Position numbers and translations under genes: made by a program
Source: Clostridiales bacterium
Lineage (GTDB): Bacteria > Bacillota > Clostridia > Lachnospirales > CAG-274
DNA length: 36,024 nt
Direction: 5' to 3'
Assembly (NCBI GenBank): GCA_021204175.1
Contig: JAJPZT010000096.1
Location: 1-36,024 of the forward strand
Shown: in pieces, positions 1-6,525 of the stretch
How the letters are laid out: every line of letters begins with the position of its first letter
Position numbering within the stretch: position 1 is the stretch's first letter
The notes under the pieces: model-generated
The model's database searches: none
What the model was told of the DNA's origin: nothing
Seen by the model: the letters and a program-made list of their open reading frames with translations, nothing else

Positions 1-66
1 GAGTATTATTGCTTTTCAGAAACTTTTTTCATTTACATTTATGTTATCCTGAATTTAAAAAAATCC

Positions 67-95
67 TTGACATTGAGGGTTTCCTTTGATATAAT
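67..95 (+). promoter_or_regulatory. sigma-A promoter of the ylxM-ffh operon
   Basis: TTGACA at 67-72 and TATAAT at 90-95 are separated by exactly 17 bp, a perfect consensus pair. Transcription would start near 102, about 34 bases before the chosen ylxM start. Positions 1-66 hold nothing else I can name. Confidence 0.85.
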
Positions 96-135
96 ATCTT
101 GGTGTCAAGTAAAAAAGCTTGAAGGGTGTATCGGT

Positions 136-459
136 GTGAATGACAGAATTTTTATGAATTTGATATATGATTTTTACGGAGAGCTTTTGACCGAAAAACA
201 GAAAAACGTGTTTGAAAGCCACTTCGCAGAGGATTTATCCTTTGTTGAAATAGGCGAGGTTTTAGGCATAAGCAAGCAGGCGGCTTGGGACATTTTAAAC
301 AGAACCAAAAAGCAGCTTTTAAAATATGAAGAGAAGTTAGGGCTTGCGGAAAGATTTTTGAACAACAAAAAAGAACTTGAAAAGGCTAAAAACCTTCTTG
401 AAGAGGGTCCTGCCGATAAAGCGGAGAAAATTCTGGAAGAACTTATTGAACACTTTTAA
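136..459 (+). CDS. ylxM: YlxM/UPF0122 SRP-associated HTH protein
   Basis: A 107-residue protein of the YlxM (UPF0122) family, small helix-turn-helix proteins that in Gram-positive bacteria accompany the signal recognition particle. The family signature NLIYDFYGELLTEKQ lies near the N terminus, followed by a sigma-70 region-4-like HTH (about residues 28-55, LSFVEIGEVLGISKQAAWD) and a charged helical tail. I chose the GTG at 136 because GAAGGGTG at 121-128 is a ribosome binding site at good spacing; upstream in-frame codons would lie inside the promoter. The stop is 15 bases before the ffh ATG, and the pairing with ffh is the usual one. Known of the family: YlxM modulates SRP activity. Its exact role here is inferred. 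Confidence 0.9.
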   Translation: MNDRIFMNLIYDFYGELLTEKQKNVFESHFAEDLSFVEIGEVLGISKQAAWDILNRTKKQLLKYEEKLGLAERFLNNKKELEKAKNLLEEGPADKAEKILEELIEHF

Positions 460-474
460 ACCGAGGTGATTTTT

Positions 475-1809
475 ATGGCATTTGAAAGCCTTGCGGATAA
501 ACTTCAGTCTGCATTTAAAAATTTAACCGGAAAGGGCAAAATCAGCGAAAAAGATGTGAAAGCGGCTTTAAGAGAGGTTAAGCTTGCTCTTTTGGAGGCG
601 GACGTAAACTTTAAAATTGTAAAGCAGTTTATAAACAGCGTCAGCGAAAAAGCCGTAGGCAGCGATGTTTTGGAGGGGCTTAACCCCGGTCAGCAGGTCA
701 TAAAAATCGTAAGAGACGAGCTTGTAGACCTTATGGGAACAACCCAAAGCGCATTGACATTTTCTTCAAAAAGCCCTACAGTTTATATGCTTGCCGGGCT
801 TCAGGGTGCAGGTAAAACCACAGCGGCTGGAAAGCTTGCGGTTCAGCTTAAAAAGAAGGGAAAAAATCCCTTGCTTGTAGCCTGCGACGTTTACAGACCT
901 GCGGCAATAAAACAGCTTCAGGTAGTAGGCAGCGGCTGCGGAGTTCCCGTATTCGAACAGGGTCAGATTAACCCTGTGGAAATTGCCAAAAACGGCGTTG
1001 CCTTCGCAAAGGAAAAGGGCAACGACATTGTTATTATAGATACCGCCGGACGTCTTCACATAAACGAAGAGCTTATGGACGAGCTTGCGGAGATTAAACG
1101 CGAAGTCAGACCCCAGGAGATTTTGCTTGTTATAGACGCTATGACAGGTCAGGACGCTGTCAATGTAGCTAAGACCTTTGATGAAAAGCTGGGCATTGAC
1201 GGAACAATCCTTACAAAGCTTGACGGCGACACAAGAGGCGGCGCAGCTCTTTCTGTAAGAAGTGTAACGGGAAAGCCCATTAAATACGTGGGTATGGGCG
1301 AAAAAACCGAGGATTTAGAGCCTTTTTATCCAGACAGAATGGCTTCCAGAATTTTGGGAATGGGCGATGTTCTTACCCTTATAGACAAAGCCGAAAGTGC
1401 CTTTGACGAAAAACAGGCGGCGGAGCTTGAGCGTAAAATGCGTTCAAACGATTTTAACCTTGAGGACTTCTTAAACCAAATGCAGCAGGTTAAAAAAATG
1501 GGACCTATTAAGGACCTTTTGGGAATGCTGCCGGGTATGAATAAAATTAATTTAAACGATGTAGAAATTGACGAAAAGGCAATGCTTCACGTAGAAGCAA
1601 TTATTCAGTCAATGACTGTTAAAGAAAGACGAAACCCCGATATTTTAAACGGCTCCCGAAAGAGAAGAATTGCCAAAGGCAGCGGAAGATCCATTCAGGA
1701 AATCAATAAGCTCCTTAAGCAGTTTGAACAGATGAAGGGCATGATGAAAATGATGGGGGATATGAAGAAAGGCAAAAAGTTGGGATTTAAACTCCCCTTT
1801 ATGCAGTAA
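475..1809 (+). CDS. ffh: Signal recognition particle protein Ffh (SRP54)
   Basis: This is the GTPase of the bacterial signal recognition particle. It binds the 4.5S/scRNA and signal peptides and hands ribosomes to FtsY at the membrane. The 444-residue length is typical. An N-terminal four-helix bundle is followed by the G domain: P-loop GLQGAGKTT (about 108-116), DTAGR (189-193), TKLDGD (247-252). The Met-rich M domain runs from about residue 300, with the RNA-binding stretch around GSRKRRIAKGSGR. The ATG at 475 is preferred over the in-frame GTG at 466, because GAGGTGA (463-469) is its ribosome binding site and proteins of this family begin MAFESL. It is second in the operon, between ylxM and rpsP. 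Confidence 0.98.
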   Translation: MAFESLADKLQSAFKNLTGKGKISEKDVKAALREVKLALLEADVNFKIVKQFINSVSEKAVGSDVLEGLNPGQQVIKIVRDELVDLMGTTQSALTFSSKSPTVYMLAGLQGAGKTTAAGKLAVQLKKKGKNPLLVACDVYRPAAIKQLQVVGSGCGVPVFEQGQINPVEIAKNGVAFAKEKGNDIVIIDTAGRLHINEELMDELAEIKREVRPQEILLVIDAMTGQDAVNVAKTFDEKLGIDGTILTKLDGDTRGGAALSVRSVTGKPIKYVGMGEKTEDLEPFYPDRMASRILGMGDVLTLIDKAESAFDEKQAAELERKMRSNDFNLEDFLNQMQQVKKMGPIKDLLGMLPGMNKINLNDVEIDEKAMLHVEAIIQSMTVKERRNPDILNGSRKRRIAKGSGRSIQEINKLLKQFEQMKGMMKMMGDMKKGKKLGFKLPFMQ

Positions 1810-1879
1810 TACGCCAAGCAGCCGATGATTTTTCAGCGGTTTCTTATATAAAACTAAAACTTACCGGGAGGTGAAAAAA

Positions 1880-2119
1880 ATGGTAAAAATCAGACTTAAA
1901 AGAATAGGAGCAAAGAAAACTCCTTTTTATAGAATAGTTGTTGCTGATTCAAGAGTACCCAGAGGGGGCAAGGCTATCGCCGAGTTAGGTTATTATGACC
2001 CTACTAAAGAACCTTCTGTTCTCAAAGTTGACGCAGATGCAGCTAAGGAATGGTTAAGCAAAGGCGCACAGCCTACCGACACTGTCAGGGCGCTTCTTAA
2101 AAAAGCCGGAGCTTTGTAA
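1880..2119 (+). CDS. rpsP: 30S ribosomal protein S16
   Basis: Ribosomal protein bS16, a component of the 30S body needed for subunit assembly. The 79 residues begin [20 protein letters not shown] and contain the family's [19 protein letters not shown] segment. The start is the ATG at 1880, with GGGAGGTG at 1866-1873 as ribosome binding site; an upstream in-frame GTG at 1871 lies inside that site and is not used. It is a little shorter than average at the C terminus, within normal range. It is followed after 22 bases by the KH-domain gene, the order usual in Firmicutes. Confidence 0.97.
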   Translation: MVKIRLKRIGAKKTPFYRIVVADSRVPRGGKAIAELGYYDPTKEPSVLKVDADAAKEWLSKGAQPTDTVRALLKKAGAL

Positions 2120-2141
2120 TTTTGTTGGGAGGTAACGCCTT

Positions 2142-2372
2142 ATGAAAGAATTGCTCACAGTGATTGCAAAGGCTCTTGTGGATAATCCCGAGGGAGTTTC
2201 TGTAAAAGATTATACTGATGACGACGCCCTTATTTTAGAGCTGCACGTCAGCGAGGACGATATGGGCAAGGTTATCGGAAAGCAGGGCAGAATTGCTAAG
2301 GCTATCCGCACTGTGGTTAAAGCAGCGGCAATCTATGAAGATAAAAAGGTTGTTGTTAAAATAATGCAGTAA
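2142..2372 (+). CDS. khpA: KH-domain RNA-binding protein KhpA (YlqC family)
   Basis: A 76-residue single-KH-domain protein. The KH GxxG loop is in VIGKQGRIAKAIRTVVKAAA, about residues 43-62, and the domain fills the whole chain. KhpA proteins (YlqC in Bacillus) bind many RNAs with KhpB and influence cell division and envelope synthesis in Gram-positives; that function is known from relatives. A GGGAGG site at 2126-2131 precedes the ATG. It is the last gene of this operon: a strong terminator follows within 30 bases, where relatives usually continue with ylqD/rimM/trmD/rplS. Confidence 0.93.
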   Translation: MKELLTVIAKALVDNPEGVSVKDYTDDDALILELHVSEDDMGKVIGKQGRIAKAIRTVVKAAAIYEDKKVVVKIMQ

Positions 2373-2397
2373 GATTTCATTTCTGCTTATAATATTA

Positions 2398-2433
2398 AAG
2401 CGTGTCAGGGAAATCCCCAACACGCTTCTTTTA
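2398..2433 (+). terminator. Intrinsic terminator of the ylxM-ffh-rpsP-khpA operon
   Basis: AAGCGTGT (2398-2405) pairs with ACACGCTT (2420-2427), with an inner GGG/CCC stem and AAAT loop, followed by a T-rich tail CTTTTATTT. Confidence 0.85.
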
Positions 2434-2446
2434 TTTGCAAAAACTC

Positions 2447-2498
2447 CACCTCTCCGTCGCACTCCGTGCGCCACCTCCCCTCAAGGGGAGGCTTGTCG
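2447..2498. repeat. Short palindromic intergenic repeat (copy 1)
   Basis: A 52-bp GC-rich element. On the minus strand it starts CGACAAGCCTCCCC and ends CGGAGAGGTG, with central palindromes CCTCCCCTTGAGGGGAGG and GCGCACGGAGTGCG. The same end sequences bound a longer element at 25123-25254, and 16 bp of its centre (2478-2493) recur at 5257-5272. It supplies the last codons and the stop of the SGNH hydrolase gene. It looks like a non-autonomous, REP/MITE-like repeat; this is an inference from shared ends. Confidence 0.55.
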
Positions 2499-3062
2499 GC
2501 GGTTAAATGCTTCCAACCAGTGTTCCGCAAGTATTCTATGCCCCATTTCCGTTAAGTGTATGCCGTCGGGACTTAAATCTGTGGGCTCATTACGGCTTAA
2601 CTCCTCTTTAAAAATTTCGTCCATAGGCAGATATTCCGCACCGTATTTTTCACAGAGCTTTTTTATTTCCTTCCGCATAGGGTCAAGAAATCTTTCCCAG
2701 TTTATAAGCTCCGCAGGAGAGGGAAAAACAAAGGGAGCGATTATAAGACAGGGCTTCTTTGAAATTTTCACAACAATTTCTTCATAAGCAGATATAAAAT
2801 GCTTAAAGCTTTTAGGAGAAGCCGTTATTGAGGGAATATCGTTTACGCCAACAAGCAGGCTTATAAAGTTGGGGCTTGACTGCAAAAATATGTTAATCCG
2901 CCGTTTTATATCCGCAGCCATAAAGCCGTTTGTGCCTGTGTTTATAAGCTTGTAGGGCAGCTTCTCCGACAGCATTTTCACATAGCCGTCACCAAGCCCG
3001 TCCCGGCTGTAAAGGTGTTCGCAGTCAGTAATACTGTCGCCCAAAAACAAAATTCTCTTCAT
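2481..3062 (-). CDS. SGNH/GDSL-family hydrolase (lipase/esterase-like)
   Basis: A 193-residue SGNH hydrolase, probably a cytoplasmic esterase or acyl/acetyl hydrolase of unknown substrate; there is no signal peptide. The blocks are visible: GDSITD near residue 8 (nucleophile Ser), NTGTNG (Gly/Asn block II), GVNDI (block III Asn), and SPDGIHLTEMGH near the C terminus (catalytic Asp and His). The ATG at 3062 has AGGTGA six bases upstream and is preferred over the in-frame TTG at 3068. The last residues (about NRRQASP) and the stop are encoded by the repeat at 2447-2498, so the original C terminus may have been replaced. The HigA-like gene ends 15 bases upstream, so co-transcription with the toxin-antitoxin pair is possible. 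Confidence 0.88.
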   Translation of the reverse strand: MKRILFLGDSITDCEHLYSRDGLGDGYVKMLSEKLPYKLINTGTNGFMAADIKRRINIFLQSSPNFISLLVGVNDIPSITASPKSFKHFISAYEEIVVKISKKPCLIIAPFVFPSPAELINWERFLDPMRKEIKKLCEKYGAEYLPMDEIFKEELSRNEPTDLSPDGIHLTEMGHRILAEHWLEAFNRRQASP

Positions 3063-3077
3063 ATTCAATCACCTAAA

Positions 3078-3362
3078 TCAACTTTCGATAGGGACAAAAG
3101 CAACCTTTAACTGTCTGTTCATACCGGCTGCCAATCTTTGAAGTGTTCTTAAAGAGGGATTGGCACTTCCGTTTTCAAGCTTACTTATATCTCCCTGAGC
3201 AATACCTGTACGCTCTGACAATTCTTTTTGTGTAAGACCTGTTTCCTTCCTTGCATCAATAATAGCCTGAATTACTGCAAACTCAGGTTCTAAAGCATCA
3301 TATTCTTTTTTTATTTCGGCATTTTGCAGCCGTTCATTAAGAAAATCTTTAAAATCTGTCAT
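3078..3362 (-). CDS. HigA-type XRE-family antitoxin
   Basis: A 94-residue helix-turn-helix protein of the XRE/HigA type. The HTH lies at about residues 38-85 (ARKETGLTQKELSERTGIAQGDISKLE), and the protein ends soon after it. It follows a HigB/RelE-like toxin gene, so it is the likely antitoxin and, with the toxin, the repressor of their shared promoter. The ATG at 3362 has AAAGGAG seven bases upstream; the in-frame ATG at 3368 sits only one base from that site, and an upstream ATG at 3392 has no site. The toxin stop is about 32 bases upstream, consistent with one transcript. Confidence 0.88.
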   Translation of the reverse strand: MTDFKDFLNERLQNAEIKKEYDALEPEFAVIQAIIDARKETGLTQKELSERTGIAQGDISKLENGSANPSLRTLQRLAAGMNRQLKVAFVPIES

Positions 3363-3394
3363 TTTCATTCTCCTTTCTGCTAAAATATTCATTT

Positions 3395-3718
3395 CTATAC
3401 TTTTTTGCTGTTTCGATTTCCCTCGCAGGTGTTTTTTTGGGTCTTTTTTATGAACCCGTTTGTAAGAATAATTTTTTTGCCTATAACAAAAAAATATAAT
3501 ACTCTAGAGATGTCACTTCCCACCTTTGCTCTTAATTCAAATATGCCGTCTGTAAGATGTTCGGAATACGGCATTCTGAGATGTGTTCCGTTATCCGAAA
3601 GCAGTTGAATTGTCCTCAACATTTTTGCTTGCATTTTGGTGTCTAAACTTAATATAAAATCTTTTGCAGGTTCTGTTCCGTCAGGTTTATCATAGAAAAG
3701 TATTTGAAATTCATTCAT
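3395..3718 (-). CDS. HigB/Gp49-like (RelE superfamily) toxin
   Basis: A 107-residue protein of the phage-derived Gp49-like/HigB family (PF05973), ribosome-associated mRNA interferases. Family features are the N-terminal ILFYDKPDGTEPAKDFI, the central basic helix with MRTIQLL, the segment GIFELRAKVGSDISRVLYFF and the C-terminal NGFIKKTQKN. The toxin precedes the antitoxin, the HigBA order. The ATG at 3718 is chosen because GGAG at 3727-3730 lies nine bases upstream; an in-frame ATG at 3733 has no clear site. It is expressed from the promoter at 3759-3787 and probably autoregulated through the flanking inverted repeat. Confidence 0.88.
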   Translation of the reverse strand: MNEFQILFYDKPDGTEPAKDFILSLDTKMQAKMLRTIQLLSDNGTHLRMPYSEHLTDGIFELRAKVGSDISRVLYFFVIGKKIILTNGFIKKTQKNTCEGNRNSKKV

Positions 3719-3737
3719 TTGTATTTTCTCCATTTTT

Positions 3738-3779
3738 ATAGGATTTATCCTATATTTAATTATATGGGATAAATCCTAT
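3738..3779 (-). promoter_or_regulatory. Inverted-repeat operator of the toxin-antitoxin operon
   Basis: ATAGGATTTATCC (3738-3750) and its exact reverse complement (3767-3779) form a 13-bp perfect inverted repeat with a 16-bp spacer that holds the -10 box. One arm lies between the -35 and -10, the other near +10. This is the geometry expected for autorepression by the antitoxin/toxin complex. Confidence 0.7.
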
Positions 3780-3787
3780 TTTGTCAA
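3759..3787 (-). promoter_or_regulatory. Consensus sigma-A promoter of the toxin-antitoxin operon
   Basis: On the minus strand TTGACA (3787-3782) and TATAAT (3764-3759) are separated by exactly 17 bp. Such a strong promoter fits a repressed toxin-antitoxin unit. Confidence 0.8.
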
Positions 3788-3806
3788 TGGTTTTTGAAGA
3801 AAGTTT

Positions 3807-4832
3807 TTAGCTGCAAATAAACATAGCGTCGCCGAAGGAAAAAAATCTATAATGCTCCTTTATTGCCTCGGCGTAGGCGTTCATAATATTTTCTTTTCCT
3901 GCCAGAGCGGAAACAAGCATAAGCAGCGTCGATTCGGGCAGATGGAAATTCGTAATAAGATTATTTACTATTTTAAATTTATAGCCGGGATATATAAATA
4001 TGTCGGTTTCTCCTGATTTTGGTGTCAAAAAGCCCTTTTCGTCGGCTATGGATTCAAGGGTGCGTGTGGTTGTTGTGCCTACAGCGACAATTTTACCGCC
4101 GTTCTGTCTTGTTTTGTTAATTATGTCCGCCTGATCTGCCTTAAGGGTATAAAACTCGGAATGCATTTTATGGTTTGAAACATCGTCAACCTTTACGGGG
4201 CGGAATGTCCCCAAGCCTACGTGAAGGGTAAGAGAGGCAATTTTAACCCCCATATCCTGAATTTCCTTCATTAATTCCTTTGTAAAGTGAAGCCCTGCGG
4301 TGGGGGCTGCTGCCGAGCCGTCATTTTTGGCATAAACCGTCTGATAGCGGTTTTTATCCTCAAGCTTTTCGGTGATATAAGGGGGCAGGGGCATTTGACC
4401 CAGCCTGTCGAGAATTTCTTCAAAAATGCCCTCGTAGCTGAAGCGGACTATTCTGTTTCCGCCGTCAGCTTCCGAAACTATTTCAGCTTCTAAAAGACCT
4501 CCGCCGAAAATAACCTTTGCCCCGGGCTTAAGCCTTTTCCCGGGATAAACCAATGTTTCCCACGTGTTTGCGTCAATTCTTTTAAGCAGCAAAACTTCAA
4601 CCCTTGCTCCCGTGGTCTTTTCCCCTATAAGCCTTGCGGGAATAACCTTTGTGTCGTTTATAACAAGGCAGTCACCGGGGTTTAAATAAGACTTTATGTC
4701 ACGAAAGGTTTTATGCTCAACCGCCCCCGTACTCTTGTGAAGAACCATAAGCCTTGAAGAGGCTCTGTCTTTAAGAGGGGTCTGGGCTATAAACTCCTTT
4801 GGCAAGTCATAATAAAAATCAGATGTTTTCAT
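3807..4832 (-). CDS. queA: S-adenosylmethionine:tRNA ribosyltransferase-isomerase QueA
   Basis: QueA moves the ribosyl group of S-adenosylmethionine onto preQ1 in tRNA to make epoxyqueuosine, the penultimate queuosine step. The 341-residue length is typical. Family segments are [16 protein letters not shown] at the N terminus, [47 protein letters not shown] and [16 protein letters not shown] near the end. The ATG at 4832 has GGAGA ten bases upstream. It is transcribed from its own promoter (4871-4898). No tgt, yajC or ruvB, common partners in other Firmicutes, lies beside it. Confidence 0.97.
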   Translation of the reverse strand: MKTSDFYYDLPKEFIAQTPLKDRASSRLMVLHKSTGAVEHKTFRDIKSYLNPGDCLVINDTKVIPARLIGEKTTGARVEVLLLKRIDANTWETLVYPGKRLKPGAKVIFGGGLLEAEIVSEADGGNRIVRFSYEGIFEEILDRLGQMPLPPYITEKLEDKNRYQTVYAKNDGSAAAPTAGLHFTKELMKEIQDMGVKIASLTLHVGLGTFRPVKVDDVSNHKMHSEFYTLKADQADIINKTRQNGGKIVAVGTTTTRTLESIADEKGFLTPKSGETDIFIYPGYKFKIVNNLITNFHLPESTLLMLVSALAGKENIMNAYAEAIKEHYRFFSFGDAMFICS

Positions 4833-4870
4833 TTTTATCTATCTCCGTTGTTTTTATTCTTTATTAATTA

Positions 4871-4898
4871 ATTATACAATACGCCCCAAAAAAGTCAA
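4871..4898 (-). promoter_or_regulatory. queA promoter
   Basis: On the minus strand TTGACT (4898-4893) and TATAAT (4876-4871) are separated by 16 bp, just upstream of queA. I see no preQ1 riboswitch in the short leader. Confidence 0.7.
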
Positions 4899-4940
4899 GA
4901 CCGTAAAAGATTAAGACTTTCAGATAAACAGATTTTTAGC

Positions 4941-4969
4941 TTGACACAAGATAGTATTTATGGTATTAT
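4941..4969 (+). promoter_or_regulatory. Strong promoter of a probable small RNA
   Basis: TTGACA (4941-4946), 17 bp, TATTAT (4964-4969) on the plus strand, divergent from queA. No ORF follows before the terminator at 5027-5069. Confidence 0.75.
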
Positions 4970-4975
4970 AAAAAT

Positions 4976-5069
4976 ACAAAGAGGACTGACTTAAGGCAGT
5001 TATTCCTCACCAATTATGTTATTTATAATAACCGTCATGGTTTGGTAACCCTGAGACGGTTATTTTTTT
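4976..5069 (+). ncRNA. Probable small non-coding RNA, about 94 nt
   Basis: A promoter-to-terminator unit with no plausible ORF. The 5' half folds as GAGG-ACTG, loop ACTTAAGG, CAGT, a TATT bulge and CCTC (4981-5008). An AU-rich single-stranded linker follows, then a strong terminator hairpin. The first loop contains the self-complementary CTTAAG. I do not recognise it as 6S, SRP, tmRNA, T-box or a riboswitch. It could be a trans-acting sRNA or the remains of an attenuated leader. Its existence is inferred from the signals at both ends. Confidence 0.6.
5027..5069 (+). terminator. Intrinsic terminator of the small RNA
   Basis: AATAACCGTC (5027-5036) pairs perfectly with GACGGTTATT (5055-5064). 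An inner GGTT-TGGT-AACC hairpin lies inside, and seven T residues follow. Confidence 0.88.
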
Positions 5070-5186
5070 GTTATGTTGCAGATTATCTTTATTATGCGTA
5101 TTGCTGTTGTAATTAAGTATAGTAAGCACATATACATCATAAATAATCGTTATCACAACATCACCAAGAACCCGAAAGATGTCGGG

Positions 5187-5272
5187 CGCTTACCTAAAAT
5201 TTTTTCGATGAGAAAATTTTAGGTAAGCGTTTTTCCGCAAGGAAAAATTCTGAACGCCCTCAAGGGGAGGCT
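5187..5272. repeat. Nested hairpins and partial palindromic repeat (copy 2)
   Basis: A perfect 17-bp inverted repeat (5187-5203 with 5213-5229, nine-base loop) is followed directly by a TTTTTCC-GCAA-GGAAAAA hairpin. Then comes CCCTCAAGGGGAGGCT at 5257-5272, identical over 16 bp to 2478-2493. The stretch lies between the small RNA terminator and the broken phage-like gene. It resembles a mobile or recombinogenic intergenic repeat, not a terminator: no gene ends just before it. Confidence 0.5.
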
Positions 5273-5298
5273 AAAAGCTGCGAAAGGAGGTTGTAGGC

Positions 5299-5478
5299 GT
5301 GTATGAAGAGAGCGAAAGAATAAGTGTTAATGAAGCGGCGAAGATTTTAGGACGGCCGGCGTAGTATGTAAGGCTGCACTTAAGGGATGGAAGTCTCAGG
5401 GAGATTGGGGACGCAAAGCTAGCCACAAATTTTTTCAAAGAAAAAAATTGCGGTATAAGGCAGGAAAAAGCCAAAAAT
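5299..5478 (+). pseudogene. N-terminal HTH part of a phage-like gene, cut by an in-frame TAG
   Basis: AAAGGAGG (5283-5290) followed after eight bases by GTG at 5299 is a strong translation start. The frame reads YEESERISVNEAAKILGRPA, then TAG at 5362-5364, then YVRLHLRDGSLREIGDAKLA, and stays open into the ORF that ends at 6174. The text around the stop looks like an excisionase/MerR-like HTH of prophage proteins, where glutamine often stands before YVR; a single C-to-T change (CAG to TAG) would explain the stop. Translation from 5299 would yield only 21 residues. The alternative is amber readthrough, for which I see no element. Confidence 0.6.
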
Positions 5479-6174
5479 TTGAGATTTAAAAAGCCGCTGG
5501 CGAAGAGCCTGAATGTGAATGAGATGTTTTATGAACTTCAGGAGATGTCGGAAGCCTGTAATGACGTAAGGTGTATATATGACGGAGACCCCACAGGGGA
5601 AGACCTGATTAATGCGCTGGACGGCGACGAAAATCAGATTGAAGAATTTAAGCTGACCTTTTCGGACTTAAACAGTGACATTGAGAAGCTTCAGGCGGAT
5701 TTGGACGAAACCGTATATGAGGAATTGGGAGAATTGGGGGAATACGGGGAAATTAATATATTCGATATGATATTTGCGGTGTATCAAAATACGGCGGGGG
5801 AAATGCTGGGGTATGACGAATATGTGGGGGATTATTTTCCCCTTAACAGCTATGCAACAGAGCTTGCTTTAGAAGAGGCGGAAAAGAGGCTTGAAAGGCT
5901 GACGAAAAAAGAGTTGATTCGAAAAATGAAAATTTGCGGCGCAATAATGGTAAATTATGTGGGCATTAGGGAAAGGTATAACAATTTAAGTGCCGCTATT
6001 GACATTTTAAGAGCCGAAAATGCCGGACTGACAAGAGCGGTTAAGGATATTTCGGAGGCTTATGAAAAGGCGGAAAAGGCAAGCGGAGGCTTTAAAAGGC
6101 TTTATGATGTTGAGGAAGTTGATAATTTTGACAGGCTGCTTGACAGGCTGCCGGAGGCAGTTTGGATAAGATAG
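5479..6174 (+). CDS. Uncharacterised phage-like protein, C-terminal part of the amber-split gene
   Basis: An open 231-codon stretch in the same frame as the GTG at 5299. It is acidic and mostly helical, with a heptad-rich segment near IEKLQADLDE (about residues 67-77) and another at the C-terminal third (RLERLTKKELIRKMK to the end), suggesting coiled coils. No catalytic motif is seen and I do not recognise a named domain; the style is that of Clostridia prophage hypotheticals. The TTG at 5479 is only the first usable codon after the TAG and lacks a good ribosome binding site; the ATG at 5524 is another option. Expression of this fragment is uncertain. A 36-codon ORF follows with coupled signals. 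Confidence 0.5.
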   Translation: MRFKKPLAKSLNVNEMFYELQEMSEACNDVRCIYDGDPTGEDLINALDGDENQIEEFKLTFSDLNSDIEKLQADLDETVYEELGELGEYGEINIFDMIFAVYQNTAGEMLGYDEYVGDYFPLNSYATELALEEAEKRLERLTKKELIRKMKICGAIMVNYVGIRERYNNLSAAIDILRAENAGLTRAVKDISEAYEKAEKASGGFKRLYDVEEVDNFDRLLDRLPEAVWIR

Positions 6175-6187
6175 GAGGTTTAAAGGA

Positions 6188-6298
6188 ATGTTTGACAAGT
6201 GTAAGGGTTGGACGAAAGAGGATTTTATAAGGGAATTTCGGCTTATGTGGGAGTGGATATTATACGTATATTATAGACTTGAATTTAAACTTATTTAG
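6188..6298 (+). CDS. Small ORF, 36 residues, unknown
   Basis: ATG at 6188 to TAG at 6296-6298. AGGAGG at 6173-6178 overlaps the stop of the preceding ORF and sits nine bases before the ATG, suggesting translational coupling. The peptide has an acidic/basic N-terminal half and an aromatic-rich end (LMWEWILYVYYRLEF). Many phage accessory genes are this size. The function is unknown. Confidence 0.4.
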   Translation: MFDKCKGWTKEDFIREFRLMWEWILYVYYRLEFKLI

Positions 6299-6320
6299 GC
6301 TTTTCAAAATCAACTTAAAT

Positions 6321-6344
6321 ATGTGGAAAAACTCACATTTTTTT
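6321..6344 (+). terminator. Weak possible terminator
   Basis: ATGTG (6321-6325) pairs with CACAT (6334-6338), followed by seven T residues. The stem is only five base pairs, but the position after the small ORF is right. Confidence 0.35.
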
Positions 6345-6402
6345 GTTAGATTGAGGAAATAATTTCTTAGTAAAATTTAATGACTGTTTAATTGACCCTA
6401 AA

Positions 6403-6431
6403 TTGACCGATATATATGTGTTTGATATAAT
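6403..6431 (+). promoter_or_regulatory. Promoter of the VTC-DUF4956 operon
   Basis: TTGACC (6403-6408), 17 bp, TATAAT (6426-6431). A leader of about 88 bases follows before the ATG at 6526. I see only one small hairpin in it (CCGCAATGCGG at 6474-6484). Confidence 0.7.
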
Positions 6432-6525
6432 GAGCAAAGATGAAATGTAAAATCTATGTAAAAGTAAGTATCTCCGCAATGCGGCAATAACATAAAGAAC
6501 AATTAAGAAAAGAGCAGGTGAAATA

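Noticed and set aside
4976..5069. The region beside queA was considered as a preQ1 riboswitch.
   Set aside because: It is transcribed away from queA on the opposite strand and lacks the preQ1 aptamer's A-rich tail and loop pattern.
5407..5424. GGGGACGCAAAGCTAGCC resembles the core of a c-di-GMP-I (GEMM) riboswitch, and a small hairpin precedes it.
   Set aside because: The upstream GCAAACC-type half, the GAAA tetraloop and the second conserved hairpin are missing, and the stretch reads in frame as part of the HTH-like protein. I treat it as chance.
5271..5474. A 67-codon minus-strand ORF opposite the broken phage-like gene.
   Set aside because: It has no ribosome binding site and mirrors the plus-strand frame; it is a shadow.
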